From positions 1-64,000 of the forward strand of contig JAGCSR010000035.1 of NCBI GenBank assembly GCA_017964005.1: DNA of 64,000 bases, in the 5' to 3' direction. Made by a program: the position numbers and the translations under genes. Under the pieces are notes generated by a model. It made no database searches. It was not told where the DNA came from and saw only the letters and a list, made by a program, of their open reading frames with translations. Positions 43,391 to 51,995 of this stretch are shown piece after piece (positions within the stretch are counted from its first letter, which is position 1; the number at the start of each line of letters is the position of its first letter). The DNA is from Clostridiales bacterium (GTDB lineage Bacteria; Bacillota; Clostridia; Saccharofermentanales; Saccharofermentanaceae).

Positions 43391-43430
43391 CCGGGGCAGG
43401 TGCGGATATCGCATCTGCCCCGGTTATTCG
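43391..43430 (+). terminator. Intrinsic terminator between the SLH genes
   Basis: CCGGGGCAGGTGCG (43391-43404) pairs with CGCATCTGCCCCGG (43410-43423) with G-U tolerance, followed by TTATTCGCTTT. A very stable stem with a moderate tail. Confidence 0.75.
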
Positions 43431-43530
43431 CTTTACATGGAACTGTTACTTTGTTATCCTACGGGCAGCGGCTGATCTGTTATTAATATTGTCAGACCGA
43501 TGAGTATATTTTATTTGCGGGGGACTATAT

Positions 43531-45039
43531 ATGAAGAGAACTATTATAGGAACGGTTACAGCATTCTGTGCAGTTGTCGTGATGTTTGCAGTATCTTCGA
43601 TGACGGTATCGGCAGCGGATAATATCGCTATCGGTGAGAGCACATTCCCTGATGCGGATTTCAGAGCTTATGTCTCAGAGAATATAGACAAGGATAAGGA
43701 CGGATCTATATCTGCCGAGGAAGTGTCGAATACCGAATCTATCGATATCAGCAAATTGTCTGTTAAGGATCTGGGCGGTATAGAATATTTCACGGCTCTT
43801 AAGATCCTGAATTGTTACGATTGTAAATCTTTGACAGCACTTGATCTGAGCAAGAATACCGCACTGACGAAACTTGTTATCTCTTCTTCTAAGATCACAA
43901 GCCTTAACATCAGTAACTGTAAGGAACTGAGACGTCTGGAATGCACATGGGTATATCTGTCGGAACTGGATCTTTCCGGCAATCCGAATCTCAGTTATCT
44001 GGACTGTTACTTTGCTTTTACTGACAGTCAGGGGAAGATCCTCAGGACAGATCTGATGATAGGGAATAATCCCAACTTGCTTAAAGCATACAAAGACGGA
44101 GATGCTTCTGATGCGAATTCTTCCATAACGTATGATTATGATGATGGAAGTAACAGGTATTACCTTAACATAGACAAATATACTACGATCGTAACGGATA
44201 AATCGGATAAAAAGCCTTCGAATACTCCTACACCTACTCCTACCGCAAAACCCACAGGAGCAGACGGAAGATCATTAACTCTCGATAAAGATGAAGCAAC
44301 TGTAGTATGCGGAGATTCTTTTGCGTTCAAGGCGACACTGAAGGGCCCATATTCCAATCTGACATGGAAGTCTTCCGACGAGAAGATCGCTACGGTGAGC
44401 GATAAGGGGAGAGTTACTGGAAAGATGGCCGGCACGGTTACCATTACCTGTACGGCAGGAGACCTGACCGCAACCTGTAAAGTGGCTGTACTCTATAAGG
44501 ATGTAACCAAGACTTCTGACTTCTGGTTCGCTCCCACAAACTATCTGACAGCTGCAAGTGTCGTTAAGGGTTACGACAAGCAGACCAAGTTCAAGCCTGC
44601 CAACGACTGCACCCGTGCCCAGATGGTTACCTTCCTCTACAGGCTCCAGGGCGAACCCAAGGTAAAGTCAACGACCTGCAAGTTTACTGATGTTAAGAAG
44701 TCGGATTACTTCTTTAAGCCTGTCATCTGGGCTGTTGAGAAGGGTATTACCACCGGCGTATCCAAGACTAAGTTCAATCCTCAGGGAGTATGTACCCGAG
44801 CCCAGACAGTCACATTCCTCTGGAGAATGGCTGATAAGCCTGCACCTAAGGCTAAAACGAACAAGTTCAAGGATGTAAAGGCAAAGGATTACTTCTATCA
44901 GGCAGTCCTCTGGGCATCCGAAAAGAAGATCGTAGCAGGTTACAATGACAACACATTCAGACCTCAGGGCAAGTGCTTAAGGCGTCAGATGGTTACATTC
45001 TTATATAAATACGATAAGTTTATAAACGGGAAGGGATGA
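43531..45039 (+). CDS. SLH-anchored surface protein with EF-hand-like, leucine-rich and Big2 domains
   Basis: 502 residues. A signal peptide (about residues 1-32, ending SAADN) is followed by FPDADFRAYVSENIDKDKDGSISAEEV, which resembles a calcium-binding EF-hand or dockerin-like loop. Leucine-rich repeats follow (LTALDLSKNTALTKL, ITSLNISNCKELRRLE, LSELDLSGNPNLSYLDC), then a Pro/Thr linker (SNTPTPTPTAKPT), a Big2-like domain (about 255-325) and three SLH repeats (about 330-502). The last domain closely matches that of the preceding gene (FWFAPTNYLTAA.VVKGYDKQTKFKPAN), evidence of recent duplication. Role: cell-wall-bound adhesion or binding protein. Confidence 0.85.
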   Translation: MKRTIIGTVTAFCAVVVMFAVSSMTVSAADNIAIGESTFPDADFRAYVSENIDKDKDGSISAEEVSNTESIDISKLSVKDLGGIEYFTALKILNCYDCKSLTALDLSKNTALTKLVISSSKITSLNISNCKELRRLECTWVYLSELDLSGNPNLSYLDCYFAFTDSQGKILRTDLMIGNNPNLLKAYKDGDASDANSSITYDYDDGSNRYYLNIDKYTTIVTDKSDKKPSNTPTPTPTAKPTGADGRSLTLDKDEATVVCGDSFAFKATLKGPYSNLTWKSSDEKIATVSDKGRVTGKMAGTVTITCTAGDLTATCKVAVLYKDVTKTSDFWFAPTNYLTAASVVKGYDKQTKFKPANDCTRAQMVTFLYRLQGEPKVKSTTCKFTDVKKSDYFFKPVIWAVEKGITTGVSKTKFNPQGVCTRAQTVTFLWRMADKPAPKAKTNKFKDVKAKDYFYQAVLWASEKKIVAGYNDNTFRPQGKCLRRQMVTFLYKYDKFINGKG

Positions 45040-45139
45040 CTTGATCCTTCTCGTTGACCAAACAGTTGGCTGATGATAGAATGACCATAAGAAAGCACAG
45101 TCTGCAAAGACGGTCGTCTTTCTGAGTACGTAAGATTTA

Positions 45140-45180
45140 CCCACCCATTGGACGCCAATCCTTTAATGGGTGGGTTTTTA
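45140..45180. terminator. Bidirectional terminator between convergent genes
   Basis: CCCACCCATT (45140-45149) pairs with AATGGGTGGG (45165-45174), followed by TTTTTA on the plus strand. It ends plus-strand transcription from the SLH gene and lies just after the stop of the minus-strand peptide gene (45178), whose tail in that direction is less T-rich (TAAATC). Confidence 0.85.
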
Positions 45181-45294
45181 TTTGCGTTTGTACCTGGAGT
45201 CCAGGTAAGCAAATAGCTTCAACAACAGCGTTATTGAAGCTATAACCAAAGTGATCAGTGCGATTACAATAGTAATAATTTCATAAGCTGTCAT
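45178..45294 (-). CDS. 38-residue hydrophobic peptide, holin/toxin-like
   Basis: The peptide begins MTAYEIITIVIALIT, has a hydrophobic helix over about residues 5-28 and ends in a basic tail (DSRYKRK). This is the shape of the putative holin-like toxins (type I toxin-like peptides) of Bacillota. AAGGAGG lies 9 bp before the ATG, and a strong promoter with a LexA box lies about 100 bp upstream, so the short gene is supported by its signals. A SOS-induced membrane peptide would resemble TisB of E. coli in logic. No antisense RNA antitoxin can be confirmed from the sequence. Confidence 0.65.
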   Translation of the reverse strand: MTAYEIITIVIALITLVIASITLLLKLFAYLDSRYKRK

Positions 45295-45385
45295 ATCCAC
45301 ATTCCTCCTTCACAAGTTACTATCCCGAGGGACGTGCAAAATGTACTCAGAGGACGACCGCCCATCAGCAGGCTGTGCCAAATTC

Positions 45386-45414
45386 ATTTTACCAACAAAA
45401 GAACAAATGTTCAA
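45386..45414 (-). promoter_or_regulatory. LexA-controlled promoter of the small peptide gene
   Basis: On the minus strand TTGAAC (45414-45409), a 17-bp spacer and TAAAAT (45391-45386). GAACAAATGTTC at 45401-45412 is a perfect 12-bp palindrome with the GAAC-N4-GTTC core of the Bacillota LexA (SOS) box, and it covers part of the -35 and the spacer. LexA binding here would block the minus-strand promoter. LexA itself is not encoded in the window. Confidence 0.7.
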
Positions 45415-45524
45415 TTATGCTTTTTTGTTCTAGTAAAATATGGTATTTGAGGCTATAATTGCAGAGCCGGGAGGGCAGGAAACGCCCGTTCGGGATATTT
45501 TTTGAAAAAATCTCAAAAAAGGTA

Positions 45525-45553
45525 TTGAAATATTGAGGTTGGGGGAGTAGAAT
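45525..45553 (+). promoter_or_regulatory. Promoter of the S10-spc ribosomal operon
   Basis: TTGAAA (45525-45530), 17 bp, TAGAAT (45548-45553), placing the start of transcription near 45560. A second possible -10 (TATAAT, 45454-45459) lies about 95 bp upstream, with a weak -35. The main promoter would give a leader of about 290 nt before rpsJ. Confidence 0.65.
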
Positions 45554-45559
45554 ACACCC

Positions 45560-45853
45560 TGCACGGCGTTTTTCGACGTGTAAAAGCTTTGATGGCGGAG
45601 ATTGCCGCAAGTGGTGCGCGGGCTGCGCGCCGGCCACGGCGGGTAACTTCACCGGAGCAAAGTCCGGACTGAGATTCCGGGCGAAGATCGGGATAACCCA
45701 GGCAGCAGGCTGACCTTATGGTCACTTGCCCGGATGCCGAAGTGCCGTTCGTGAACGGTAACCGGAGTTCCGGGATTTTCAATGGAGTGGCGAAGGAACG
45801 CCCGACCGGGATGTAACTGATCAAGACAAAATTCAGCATGGAGGACCAGCAAA
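45560..45853 (+). ncRNA. Structured 5' leader RNA of the ribosomal operon, candidate autoregulatory element
   Basis: Nearly 300 nt without a reading frame but full of complementary pieces. They include 45611-45614 with 45634-45637 (GTGG/CCAC) around GCGCG/CGCGC; CCGGA (45652-45656) with TCCGG (45663-45667); CCGGGC (45677-45682) with GCCCGG (45728-45733), enclosing TGACC-TTAT-GGTCA (45711-45724); CCGTT/AACGG (45745-45758); and GTTCC (45767-45771) with GGAAC (45795-45799). No T-run precedes rpsJ, so control would be translational or by processing. Ribosomal-operon leaders commonly bind a ribosomal protein (L4 in E. coli); which one binds here is not evident. Confidence 0.55.
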
Positions 45854-46171
45854 ATGGCCAAAGACGTAAACAGAGTTAGGATTAAGCTTAAGGCTTATGA
45901 GCATGAGATTCTCGATTCTTCTGCAGCTACCATCGTAGAAGCACTCGAGAGAGAAGGGGCATCATTCTCGGGACCTATCCCGCTCCCCACTAAGAAGGAG
46001 ATCGTTACGATCCTGCGCTCACCCCACAAGTATAAGGATTCACGTGAGCAGTTCGAGCAGAGAACACACAGAAGGATCATCGACGTTTACACACCTTCTC
46101 AGAAGATGATGGAACAACTTTCGATGACAATGCCTGCCGGCGTATCTATTGAGGTAGAGATCCTTAACTGA
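45854..46171 (+). CDS. rpsJ: 30S ribosomal protein S10
   Basis: 105 residues: [64 protein letters not shown] and the last strand [10 protein letters not shown]10 sits in the head of the 30S subunit and also works in NusG/NusB antitermination. It is the first gene of the S10 operon, with GGAGG 9 bp before the ATG. The tuf gene that often precedes rpsJ is absent here. Confidence 0.97.
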   Translation: MAKDVNRVRIKLKAYEHEILDSSAATIVEALEREGASFSGPIPLPTKKEIVTILRSPHKYKDSREQFEQRTHRRIIDVYTPSQKMMEQLSMTMPAGVSIEVEILN

Positions 46172-46187
46172 TAACCGGATGGCACGA

Positions 46188-46242
46188 GACCGGGCAGGAT
46201 ACGCCAAACCCCGCCCGCCGGTCATGTTCACCTGGCGGTGAA
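46188..46242 (+). other. Two stem-loops between rpsJ and rplC
   Basis: GACCGG (46188-46193) with CCGGTC (46218-46223), enclosing GGGC/GCCC pieces, then TTCACC (46227-46232)-TGGC-GGTGAA (46237-46242). Neither has a T-tail. They could be processing or regulatory sites within the operon. Confidence 0.45.
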
Positions 46243-46272
46243 CCAATAACCTATATAGGAGGAAAAAAGCAA

Positions 46273-46908
46273 ATGTCTAAATTCATCATTGGCAAAAAGA
46301 GCGGCATGACGCAGATGTTCGACGAGAACGGCAACGTTATCCCCGCAACCGTCATTGAGTGCGAGCCTATGTATGTGCTCCAGAACAAGACGGTAGAGAC
46401 CGATGGCTATGTAGCCTGCAAGGTCGCTTCAGGCACAGTTCGCGAGAAGCTCGTAAACAAGCCTGACAAGGGTCAGTTCAAGAAGGCTGACGTAGAGCCC
46501 AAGAGATACATCCGTGAGTTCACACCGGATGAGGAGTTCTCTCTGGGTCAGGAGATCAAAGTATCAGATATGTTCCAGGTCGGTGACCACGTTGACGTAT
46601 CCGGTGTTTCCAAGGGTAAGGGTTACGCTGGTAACACAAAGCGTCACGGACAGAAGGGCGGACCTTCCGGTCATGGTTCCATGTACCACAGAAGAGTCGG
46701 TTCCATGGGTGCAACATCTACACCCGGCCGTGTTCTTCCCGGCAAGAAGATGCCTGGTCACATGGGTGCTGTTAACTGCACCGTGCAGAACTTAAGCGTA
46801 GTAATGGTTGACGGAGATCGCGGAATCCTCGTTTTGAGAGGCGCGGTACCCGGCCCCAAGGGCGGCGTTGTAACGGTTGAAACATCCGTTAAAGCGCCCA
46901 AGAACTGA
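46273..46908 (+). CDS. rplC: 50S ribosomal protein L3
   Basis: 211 residues. FIIGKKSGMTQMFDENGNVIPATVIE is the usual start; GVSKGKGYAGNTKRHGQKGGPSGHGSMYHRRVGSMG and the RVLPGKKMPGHMG loop reach into the 50S core near the peptidyl-transferase centre. It is involved in early 50S assembly. Good AGGAGG before the ATG; 18 bp before rplD. Confidence 0.97.
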   Translation: MSKFIIGKKSGMTQMFDENGNVIPATVIECEPMYVLQNKTVETDGYVACKVASGTVREKLVNKPDKGQFKKADVEPKRYIREFTPDEEFSLGQEIKVSDMFQVGDHVDVSGVSKGKGYAGNTKRHGQKGGPSGHGSMYHRRVGSMGATSTPGRVLPGKKMPGHMGAVNCTVQNLSVVMVDGDRGILVLRGAVPGPKGGVVTVETSVKAPKN

Positions 46909-46926
46909 TAGGGAGGACACACGATA

Positions 46927-47550
46927 ATGGCTACAATTGATGTTTATAACTTAACAGGTGCCGTTACGGGTTCCATCGAACTCAGTGATGCTATCTTTGG
47001 TATCGAGCCCAACGAGAGCGCTATGTCCTCCGTTGTCAGAAACCAGCTCGCAAACCGCAGACAGGGCACACAGAGCACCAAGACAAGAAGTGAAGTATCC
47101 GGCGGCGGTAAGCGTCCTTACAGACAGAAGGGTACAGGCCGCGCACGTCACGGTTCCAGAAGATCCGCTCAGTATGTAGGCGGCGGAATCATCTTCGGAC
47201 CCAAGCCGAGATCTTATTCCTACACAATGCCCAAGAAGATCAAGAGACTTGCTATGAAGTCCGCTTTGTCCACAAAGCTCGCAGAAGGCAAGATCATCGT
47301 TGTTGAGGATATGAACCTTGATTCCATCAAGACCTCTGCGGTCGCTAAGGCTCTCAAGGACCTCAAGACAGGCGATACTTCTCTGATCGTTCTCGAAGGC
47401 AAGAACGAGAATGCGACACTTTCCGCAAGGAACATCCCGACGGTCAAGACAGCTTATGTCAATACGATCAATGTCTTTGACATCCTGAAGTATGACAGCT
47501 TCGTCGTTACGAAGGCCGCCGTCGAGAAGATCGAGGAGGTATACGTATGA
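46927..47550 (+). CDS. rplD: 50S ribosomal protein L4
   Basis: 207 residues. The extended loop KTRSEVSGGGKRPYRQKGTGRARHGSRRSAQYVGGGIIFGPKPRSYSY is intact; it lines the peptide exit tunnel and is a site of macrolide-resistance changes in other bacteria. L4 is the classic autogenous regulator of S10 operons (known from E. coli), so it is a candidate partner for the leader upstream of rpsJ. It overlaps rplW by 4 bp. Confidence 0.97.
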   Translation: MATIDVYNLTGAVTGSIELSDAIFGIEPNESAMSSVVRNQLANRRQGTQSTKTRSEVSGGGKRPYRQKGTGRARHGSRRSAQYVGGGIIFGPKPRSYSYTMPKKIKRLAMKSALSTKLAEGKIIVVEDMNLDSIKTSAVAKALKDLKTGDTSLIVLEGKNENATLSARNIPTVKTAYVNTINVFDILKYDSFVVTKAAVEKIEEVYV

Positions 47551-47900
47551 AGACAGCATATGATGTAATCCTTACTCCCGTTATCACCGAGAAGTCCATG
47601 GACATCGTTGATTCCGGCAAGTACACCTTCAAGGTTGCAACAGACGCTAACAAGACCGAGGTCAAGAACGCTATAGAGGAGATCTTCGGCGTTAAGGTCA
47701 CATCCGTTAACATTGCAAACTATGACGGTAAGCTCAAGAGACAGCGCTATAAGCTCGGCAGAACACCTGCTTTCAAGAAGGCAGTTGTTACTATCGACAC
47801 AGAGGGCAAGGAGATCTCCTACCTCGGTAAGGGCGGTAAGGTCGAGAAGTCCAAGAAGAAGATCAAGACCAACATCGAAGAATTCGGCTTCGGTCAGTAA
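47547..47900 (+). CDS. rplW: 50S ribosomal protein L23
   Basis: 117 residues, slightly longer than usual (about 95-100) through a basic C-terminal end. YDVILTPVITEKSM, YTFKVATDANKTEVKNAIEEIFGVKVTSVNIAN. L23 stands at the tunnel exit and docks trigger factor, SRP and the Sec translocon. ATGA overlap with rplD. Confidence 0.96.
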   Translation: MKTAYDVILTPVITEKSMDIVDSGKYTFKVATDANKTEVKNAIEEIFGVKVTSVNIANYDGKLKRQRYKLGRTPAFKKAVVTIDTEGKEISYLGKGGKVEKSKKKIKTNIEEFGFGQ

Positions 47901-47921
47901 TAGCGAAAGGAGAAAACAAGA

Positions 47922-48752
47922 ATGGCAGTTAAAACATTTAAACCTACTTCTCCTGCAGTAAGACAGATGGCTGTTGCCGATTACTCGGTTCTTACAAAGA
48001 AGGCTCCGGAGAAGGCTCTCCTTAAGATCAACAAGAAGAGCGGCGGACGTAACTCTTACGGACGCATCACAGTTCGTCATATCGGTGGCGGCAACCGCCG
48101 CAAGATCCGTGTGATCGACTGGAAGAGAACAAAGGATTCCGTACCTGCAGTCGTTAAGGCTATCGAGTACGATCCTAACAGAACAGCATATCTTGCACTC
48201 CTGCAGTATGCTGACGGTGTTAAGACATATATCCTTGCACCTAAGGACATCAAGGTCGGACACAAGATCGTTTCCGGTCCCGACGCTGATATCCTTCCCG
48301 GTAACGTTTTACCTATATCATCTATCCCTGTAGGTACGGTTATCTGCTGCATCGAGCTCACACCCGGCAAGGGCGCTCAGATGGTAAGAACAGCAGGCGC
48401 TTCCGCTCAGCTCATGGCTAAGGAAGGCAAGTACGCTCAGGTCCGTCTCCCTTCCGGAGAGGTCCGTATGGTATCCGTAAACTGCAGAGCAATGATCGGT
48501 GAGATCGGCAACGCCGAGCACGAGAACGTTAAGCTCGGTAAGGCAGGTAAGAAGCGCCACATGGGCGTAAGACCTACCGTCAGAGGTGTTGTCATGAACC
48601 CGAACGACCACCCTCACGGCGGTGGTGAAGGTAAGTCTCCTATCGGTCTTCCCGGTCCTGTTACACCTTGGGGTGTTCCTACTCTGGGTAAGAAGACCAG
48701 GAACAAGAAGAAGCAGTCCGGCAAGTACATTGTCAAGAGCAGAAAGGGTTAA
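47922..48752 (+). CDS. rplB: 50S ribosomal protein L2
   Basis: 276 residues. [73 protein letters not shown] and the catalytic-centre-associated [17 protein letters not shown] with the conserved His. It is required for subunit joining and peptidyl transfer. AAAGGAG lies before the ATG. Confidence 0.98.
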   Translation: MAVKTFKPTSPAVRQMAVADYSVLTKKAPEKALLKINKKSGGRNSYGRITVRHIGGGNRRKIRVIDWKRTKDSVPAVVKAIEYDPNRTAYLALLQYADGVKTYILAPKDIKVGHKIVSGPDADILPGNVLPISSIPVGTVICCIELTPGKGAQMVRTAGASAQLMAKEGKYAQVRLPSGEVRMVSVNCRAMIGEIGNAEHENVKLGKAGKKRHMGVRPTVRGVVMNPNDHPHGGGEGKSPIGLPGPVTPWGVPTLGKKTRNKKKQSGKYIVKSRKG

Positions 48753-48765
48753 GGAGGCATACTAA

Positions 48766-49044
48766 ATGAGTAGATCAACCAAAAAAGGATTTTTTGTACA
48801 GGATGCCCTGATGAAAAAGATCACGGCCATGAACGATGCTAACGAGAAGAAGATCGTTCAGACATGGTCGAGAGCTTCCACCATCTACCCTGAGTTCGTA
48901 GGTCACACTATCGCCGTTTACGACGGCCGCAAGCATGTTCCCGTATATGTTACGGAGGATATGGTAGGACATAAGCTCGGTGAGTTTGCTCCTACACGTA
49001 AGTTCGGCGGTCACACAGGCGAGAAGAACGCCGCTGCGCGCTAA
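48766..49044 (+). CDS. rpsS: 30S ribosomal protein S19
   Basis: 92 residues. [73 protein letters not shown]. It binds 16S rRNA in the head of the small subunit, with S13 in most bacteria. 13 bp after rplB with AAGGAGG. Confidence 0.97.
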   Translation: MSRSTKKGFFVQDALMKKITAMNDANEKKIVQTWSRASTIYPEFVGHTIAVYDGRKHVPVYVTEDMVGHKLGEFAPTRKFGGHTGEKNAAAR

Positions 49045-49063
49045 GCTTCAAGGAGGATAAGAC

Positions 49064-49540
49064 GTGGAAAAGATAATTTTAACAACTGAGAATATTGAGA
49101 AGAATCGCGAGGCTATCCTTGCGGCTTATCAGGCTCCTCAGAAGAGATCAAACAGGCTCCCCGTTCCCACCAGAAAGCAGAAGAAGCTTCTCGGTATCGG
49201 CGGTGACAGAGGAATTGCCACAGCTAAGTACATCAGGATCTCCCCTTCCAAGGCCAGGATCGTTGTAGATCTTATCAAGGGTCAGTCCATCGATAATGCT
49301 TATGCAATCCTCAACTATACTCCCAAGGCTGCGGCTCCCGTGATCAAGAAGGTGCTCAAGGCTGCGGAAGCATCTGCGGTTAACGATAAGAATCTTAATC
49401 GCGATAACCTCTATGTTGCTGATGCATATGCAAATCCGGGTCCCATCCTCAGAAGATGGATGCCCAGGGCAAGAGGTTCGGCCAGCGGATTAAACAAGAG
49501 AACATGCCACATCACGGTTGTTCTCAAGGAAAGAGTATAA
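49064..49540 (+). CDS. rplV: 50S ribosomal protein L22 with N-terminal extension
   Basis: 158 residues from GTG 49064 with AAGGAGG 7 bp upstream. The conserved L22 fold begins only near residue 50 (TAKYIRISPSKARIVVDLIKG), so about 48 residues (KIILTTENIEKNREAILAAY, QKRSNRLPVPTRKQKKLL) are an extra N-terminal arm. The tunnel-lining hairpin ILRRWMPRARGSASGLNKRTCHI is present and complete. The extension has no in-frame alternative start with a better ribosome-binding site. Confidence 0.94.
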   Translation: MEKIILTTENIEKNREAILAAYQAPQKRSNRLPVPTRKQKKLLGIGGDRGIATAKYIRISPSKARIVVDLIKGQSIDNAYAILNYTPKAAAPVIKKVLKAAEASAVNDKNLNRDNLYVADAYANPGPILRRWMPRARGSASGLNKRTCHITVVLKERV

Positions 49541-49552
49541 GGAGGAATTGAC

Positions 49553-50344
49553 ATGGGTCAGAAAGTTAACCCCCATGGTTTGAGAGTCGGCGTGATCAAG
49601 GATCGTGATATCAATGACTGGAATGCTCATTGGTATGCCGAGAAGGACAAGTTTTCCGACTATCTCATCGAGGATAAGAAGATTCGTGAATTCATAATGA
49701 ACGTTGCTGATGATATCGCAAGATCCAACAGCAAGAACAAGAAGAAGGACGGAGAAGACTTCAAGAAGAAGGATGACGGCCGTAAGAATCTTGCCGGCAT
49801 CAGTTCCATCACGGTCGACAGAACAGACGCTCAGACGATCAATGTATCTGTACGTTCTGCCCGCTCTTCTCTGCTTATCGGAGACAAGGGCAAGTCCAAG
49901 GAAGAACTCCGTACTCTTCTCGAGAAGGAATTCAACAAGAACGTTAAGAGCGCTAACAAGAAGACATTCAGAGTATCGATCATCAGGATCGACAAGGCTG
50001 ATTCCGATGCAGTTATCGTTGCACAGAACATCGCAGCTCAGCTCGAGAACCGCGGAAGCTTCAGAAGAGCAATGAAGAGAGCTATGTCTTCTGCAATGAA
50101 GGATTCTGCAGTATACGGAATCAAGGTTAAGTGCTCCGGCCGTTTGGGCGGCGCCGAGATCGCTCGTTCCGAGACTTATCACGAGGGAACCATCCCGCTT
50201 CAGACACTGAGAGCAAACATCGATTACGGTTTTGCTGAGGCTAATACGACATACGGCCGTATCGGCGTTAAGGTCTGGATCTACAAGGGTGAGGTCTTCC
50301 CCGAGAAGAAGTCCGACAATAAAGAAGAAGGAGGGCTTGCTTAA
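49553..50344 (+). CDS. rpsC: 30S ribosomal protein S3 with Lys-rich insertion
   Basis: 263 residues against about 210-230 in most bacteria. [16 protein letters not shown], the KH domain with [13 protein letters not shown] (GxxG loop GDKG), [12 protein letters not shown] and [31 protein letters not shown] are typical. Between IARS and ISSITVDRT, about residues 63-86, lies an extra charged segment rich in Lys and Asp ([17 protein letters not shown]), about 24 residues. It is located in the KH region facing the mRNA entry channel. Overlaps rplP by one base. Confidence 0.95.
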   Translation: MGQKVNPHGLRVGVIKDRDINDWNAHWYAEKDKFSDYLIEDKKIREFIMNVADDIARSNSKNKKKDGEDFKKKDDGRKNLAGISSITVDRTDAQTINVSVRSARSSLLIGDKGKSKEELRTLLEKEFNKNVKSANKKTFRVSIIRIDKADSDAVIVAQNIAAQLENRGSFRRAMKRAMSSAMKDSAVYGIKVKCSGRLGGAEIARSETYHEGTIPLQTLRANIDYGFAEANTTYGRIGVKVWIYKGEVFPEKKSDNKEEGGLA

Positions 50345-50775
50345 TGTTACTTCCTAAGAGAACAAAATACAGAAAGCAGCAGAGAGGCCGCATGAAGGGT
50401 AAGGCATCCCGCGGAAACTACGTTGCTTACGGTGATTTCGGACTTATGGCATGCGAGCCTTGCTGGATAAAGTCCAACCAGATCGAAGCAGCCCGTATCG
50501 CTATCAACAGATACGTAAAGCGTGGCGGTAAGGTTTGGATCAAGATCTTCCCGGACAAGCCTGTATCCAAGAAACCGGCTCAGGTCCGAATGGGTTCAGG
50601 TAAGGCTGCCAACGAATACTGGTGTGCTGTTGTTAAGCCCGGCCGTGTGCTTTTCGAGATCGCAGGCGTTACCGAAGAGCAGGCAAGAGAGGCAATGAGA
50701 CTTGCAGGTCATAAGCTTCCCTGCAAGACGAAGTTTGTAGTAAGAGAGAAGGAGGAAGTTGTAAATGAAGGCTGA
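50344..50775 (+). CDS. rplP: 50S ribosomal protein L16
   Basis: 143 residues. [22 protein letters not shown], the A-site-facing [48 protein letters not shown] and the C-terminal helical part. It contacts the A-site tRNA and is among the late assembly proteins. The end overlaps rpmC by 11 bp. Confidence 0.97.
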   Translation: MLLPKRTKYRKQQRGRMKGKASRGNYVAYGDFGLMACEPCWIKSNQIEAARIAINRYVKRGGKVWIKIFPDKPVSKKPAQVRMGSGKAANEYWCAVVKPGRVLFEIAGVTEEQAREAMRLAGHKLPCKTKFVVREKEEVVNEG

Positions 50776-50965
50776 AGAGATCCGCAATAAGTCAACGGAA
50801 GAGCTGAATAAAGAACTTGTCTCCCTCAAAGAGGAACTGTTCAAGCTTCGTTTCCGCAATGCAACCAACCAGCTTGAGAATCCCGCTCAGATCAATCTGG
50901 TCAAGAAGGATATCGCAAGAATCAAGACAGTAATCCGCGAGCAAGAGCTCAAGGCTGCTAAGTAA
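50765..50965 (+). CDS. rpmC: 50S ribosomal protein L29
   Basis: 66 residues, two antiparallel helices: [56 protein letters not shown]. It sits beside L23 at the tunnel exit. It starts inside the end of rplP, with AAGGAGG ahead of the ATG. Confidence 0.96.
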   Translation: MKAEEIRNKSTEELNKELVSLKEELFKLRFRNATNQLENPAQINLVKKDIARIKTVIREQELKAAK

Positions 50966-50982
50966 TGAGAGGAGAACGAGTA

Positions 50983-51240
50983 ATGGCTGAAAGAAACTTG
51001 AGAAAAACAAGAGTCGGCATCGTAACATCCGACAAGATGGATAAGACCATCACGGTTTCTGTTGTAGAGCACGTTAAGCACCCTCTCTACGGAAAGATCA
51101 TGAAGAGAACTTACAAGCTCAAGGCACACGACGAGAACAACGAGTGTGGCGTAGGTGACAGAGTTCAGGTTATGGAAACAAGACCTCTCTCCAAGGATAA
51201 GAGATGGAGACTGGTTGAGATCATCGAGAAAGCTAAGTAA
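50983..51240 (+). CDS. rpsQ: 30S ribosomal protein S17
   Basis: 85 residues. ATG 50983 is chosen over the in-frame ATG at 50965, which lies at the rpmC stop, because AGAGGAG lies 8 bp upstream of it. [45 protein letters not shown] is the OB-fold core, and [19 protein letters not shown] the end. A 16S rRNA 5'-domain primary binder. Confidence 0.96.
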   Translation: MAERNLRKTRVGIVTSDKMDKTITVSVVEHVKHPLYGKIMKRTYKLKAHDENNECGVGDRVQVMETRPLSKDKRWRLVEIIEKAK

Positions 51241-51263
51241 AGCAGGCAAGGAGGAAATATCAG

Positions 51264-51632
51264 ATGATTCAGGTTGAATCCAGATTAAGAGCTGCCGATA
51301 ATACAGGCGCAAAAGAGCTTGCCTGCATTAAGGTACTCGGCGGTTCCTGGCGTAAATACGCTAATATCGGCGATGTTATCGTTTGCTCGGTCAAGACAGC
51401 TTCTCCGGGCGGCATGGTCAAGAAGGGCGATGTCGTACGCGCAGTTGTTGTAAGAACAAAGACCGGCGTAAGACGTGCAGACGGTTCTTACATCAAGTTC
51501 GATGAGAACGCTGCAGTTATTATCAAAGAGGACAAGAACCCGCGTGGGACCCGTATCTTTGGACCCATAGCAAGAGAGCTCCGTGATAAGGACTATATGA
51601 AGATCCTGTCACTTGCTCCGGAAGTTCTGTAA
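51264..51632 (+). CDS. rplN: 50S ribosomal protein L14
   Basis: 122 residues, the standard length. [60 protein letters not shown] and [32 protein letters not shown]14 binds silencing factor RsfS and forms an intersubunit bridge. GGAGG 9 bp upstream. Confidence 0.98.
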   Translation: MIQVESRLRAADNTGAKELACIKVLGGSWRKYANIGDVIVCSVKTASPGGMVKKGDVVRAVVVRTKTGVRRADGSYIKFDENAAVIIKEDKNPRGTRIFGPIARELRDKDYMKILSLAPEVL

Positions 51633-51643
51633 GGAGGTTTACG

Positions 51644-51991
51644 ATGGCTGATAAGATTCACGTAAAGAAGGGCGATGAGGTAATCGTCATCTCCGGTAAG
51701 GACAAGGGACACAAGGGCAAGGTTATTGCCATTGATACCGAGAAGGGCAGAGTATATGTTGAAGGCGCTAACATCATCAAGAAGCACCAGAAGCAGAGAA
51801 CTCAGACAGGACCTTCGGGCATCATCGAGCGCGAAGGATCCATCGATGCTTCCAACGTTATGCTCGTAGACCCCAAGTCCGGCAAGCCCACAAGAACAGG
51901 GTTCAAGGTTAACGAGGACGGTTCCAAGGACAGGATCGCAAAGAAGTCCGGTGCCGTTATCGACACAGTCAAGAAAGCTAAGGGGGAGTAA
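51644..51991 (+). CDS. rplX: 50S ribosomal protein L24
   Basis: 115 residues. KIHVKKGDEVIVISGKDKGHKGKV (KOW motif), VYVEGANIIKKHQK, IIEREGSIDASNVMLVDPKSGKPTRTGF. It is one of the two assembly-initiating proteins of the 50S. 11 bp after rplN; rplE follows 4 bp later. Confidence 0.97.
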   Translation: MADKIHVKKGDEVIVISGKDKGHKGKVIAIDTEKGRVYVEGANIIKKHQKQRTQTGPSGIIEREGSIDASNVMLVDPKSGKPTRTGFKVNEDGSKDRIAKKSGAVIDTVKKAKGE

Positions 51992-51995
51992 TTAG

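Noticed and set aside
45600..45850. RNase P RNA or SRP RNA (pieces such as GGAGCAAAGTCCGG and CCGGGATGTAACTG)
   Set aside because: The resemblance is limited to short stretches; the other conserved RNase P regions and the SRP GGAA-loop helix are absent, and the place fits an rpsJ leader.
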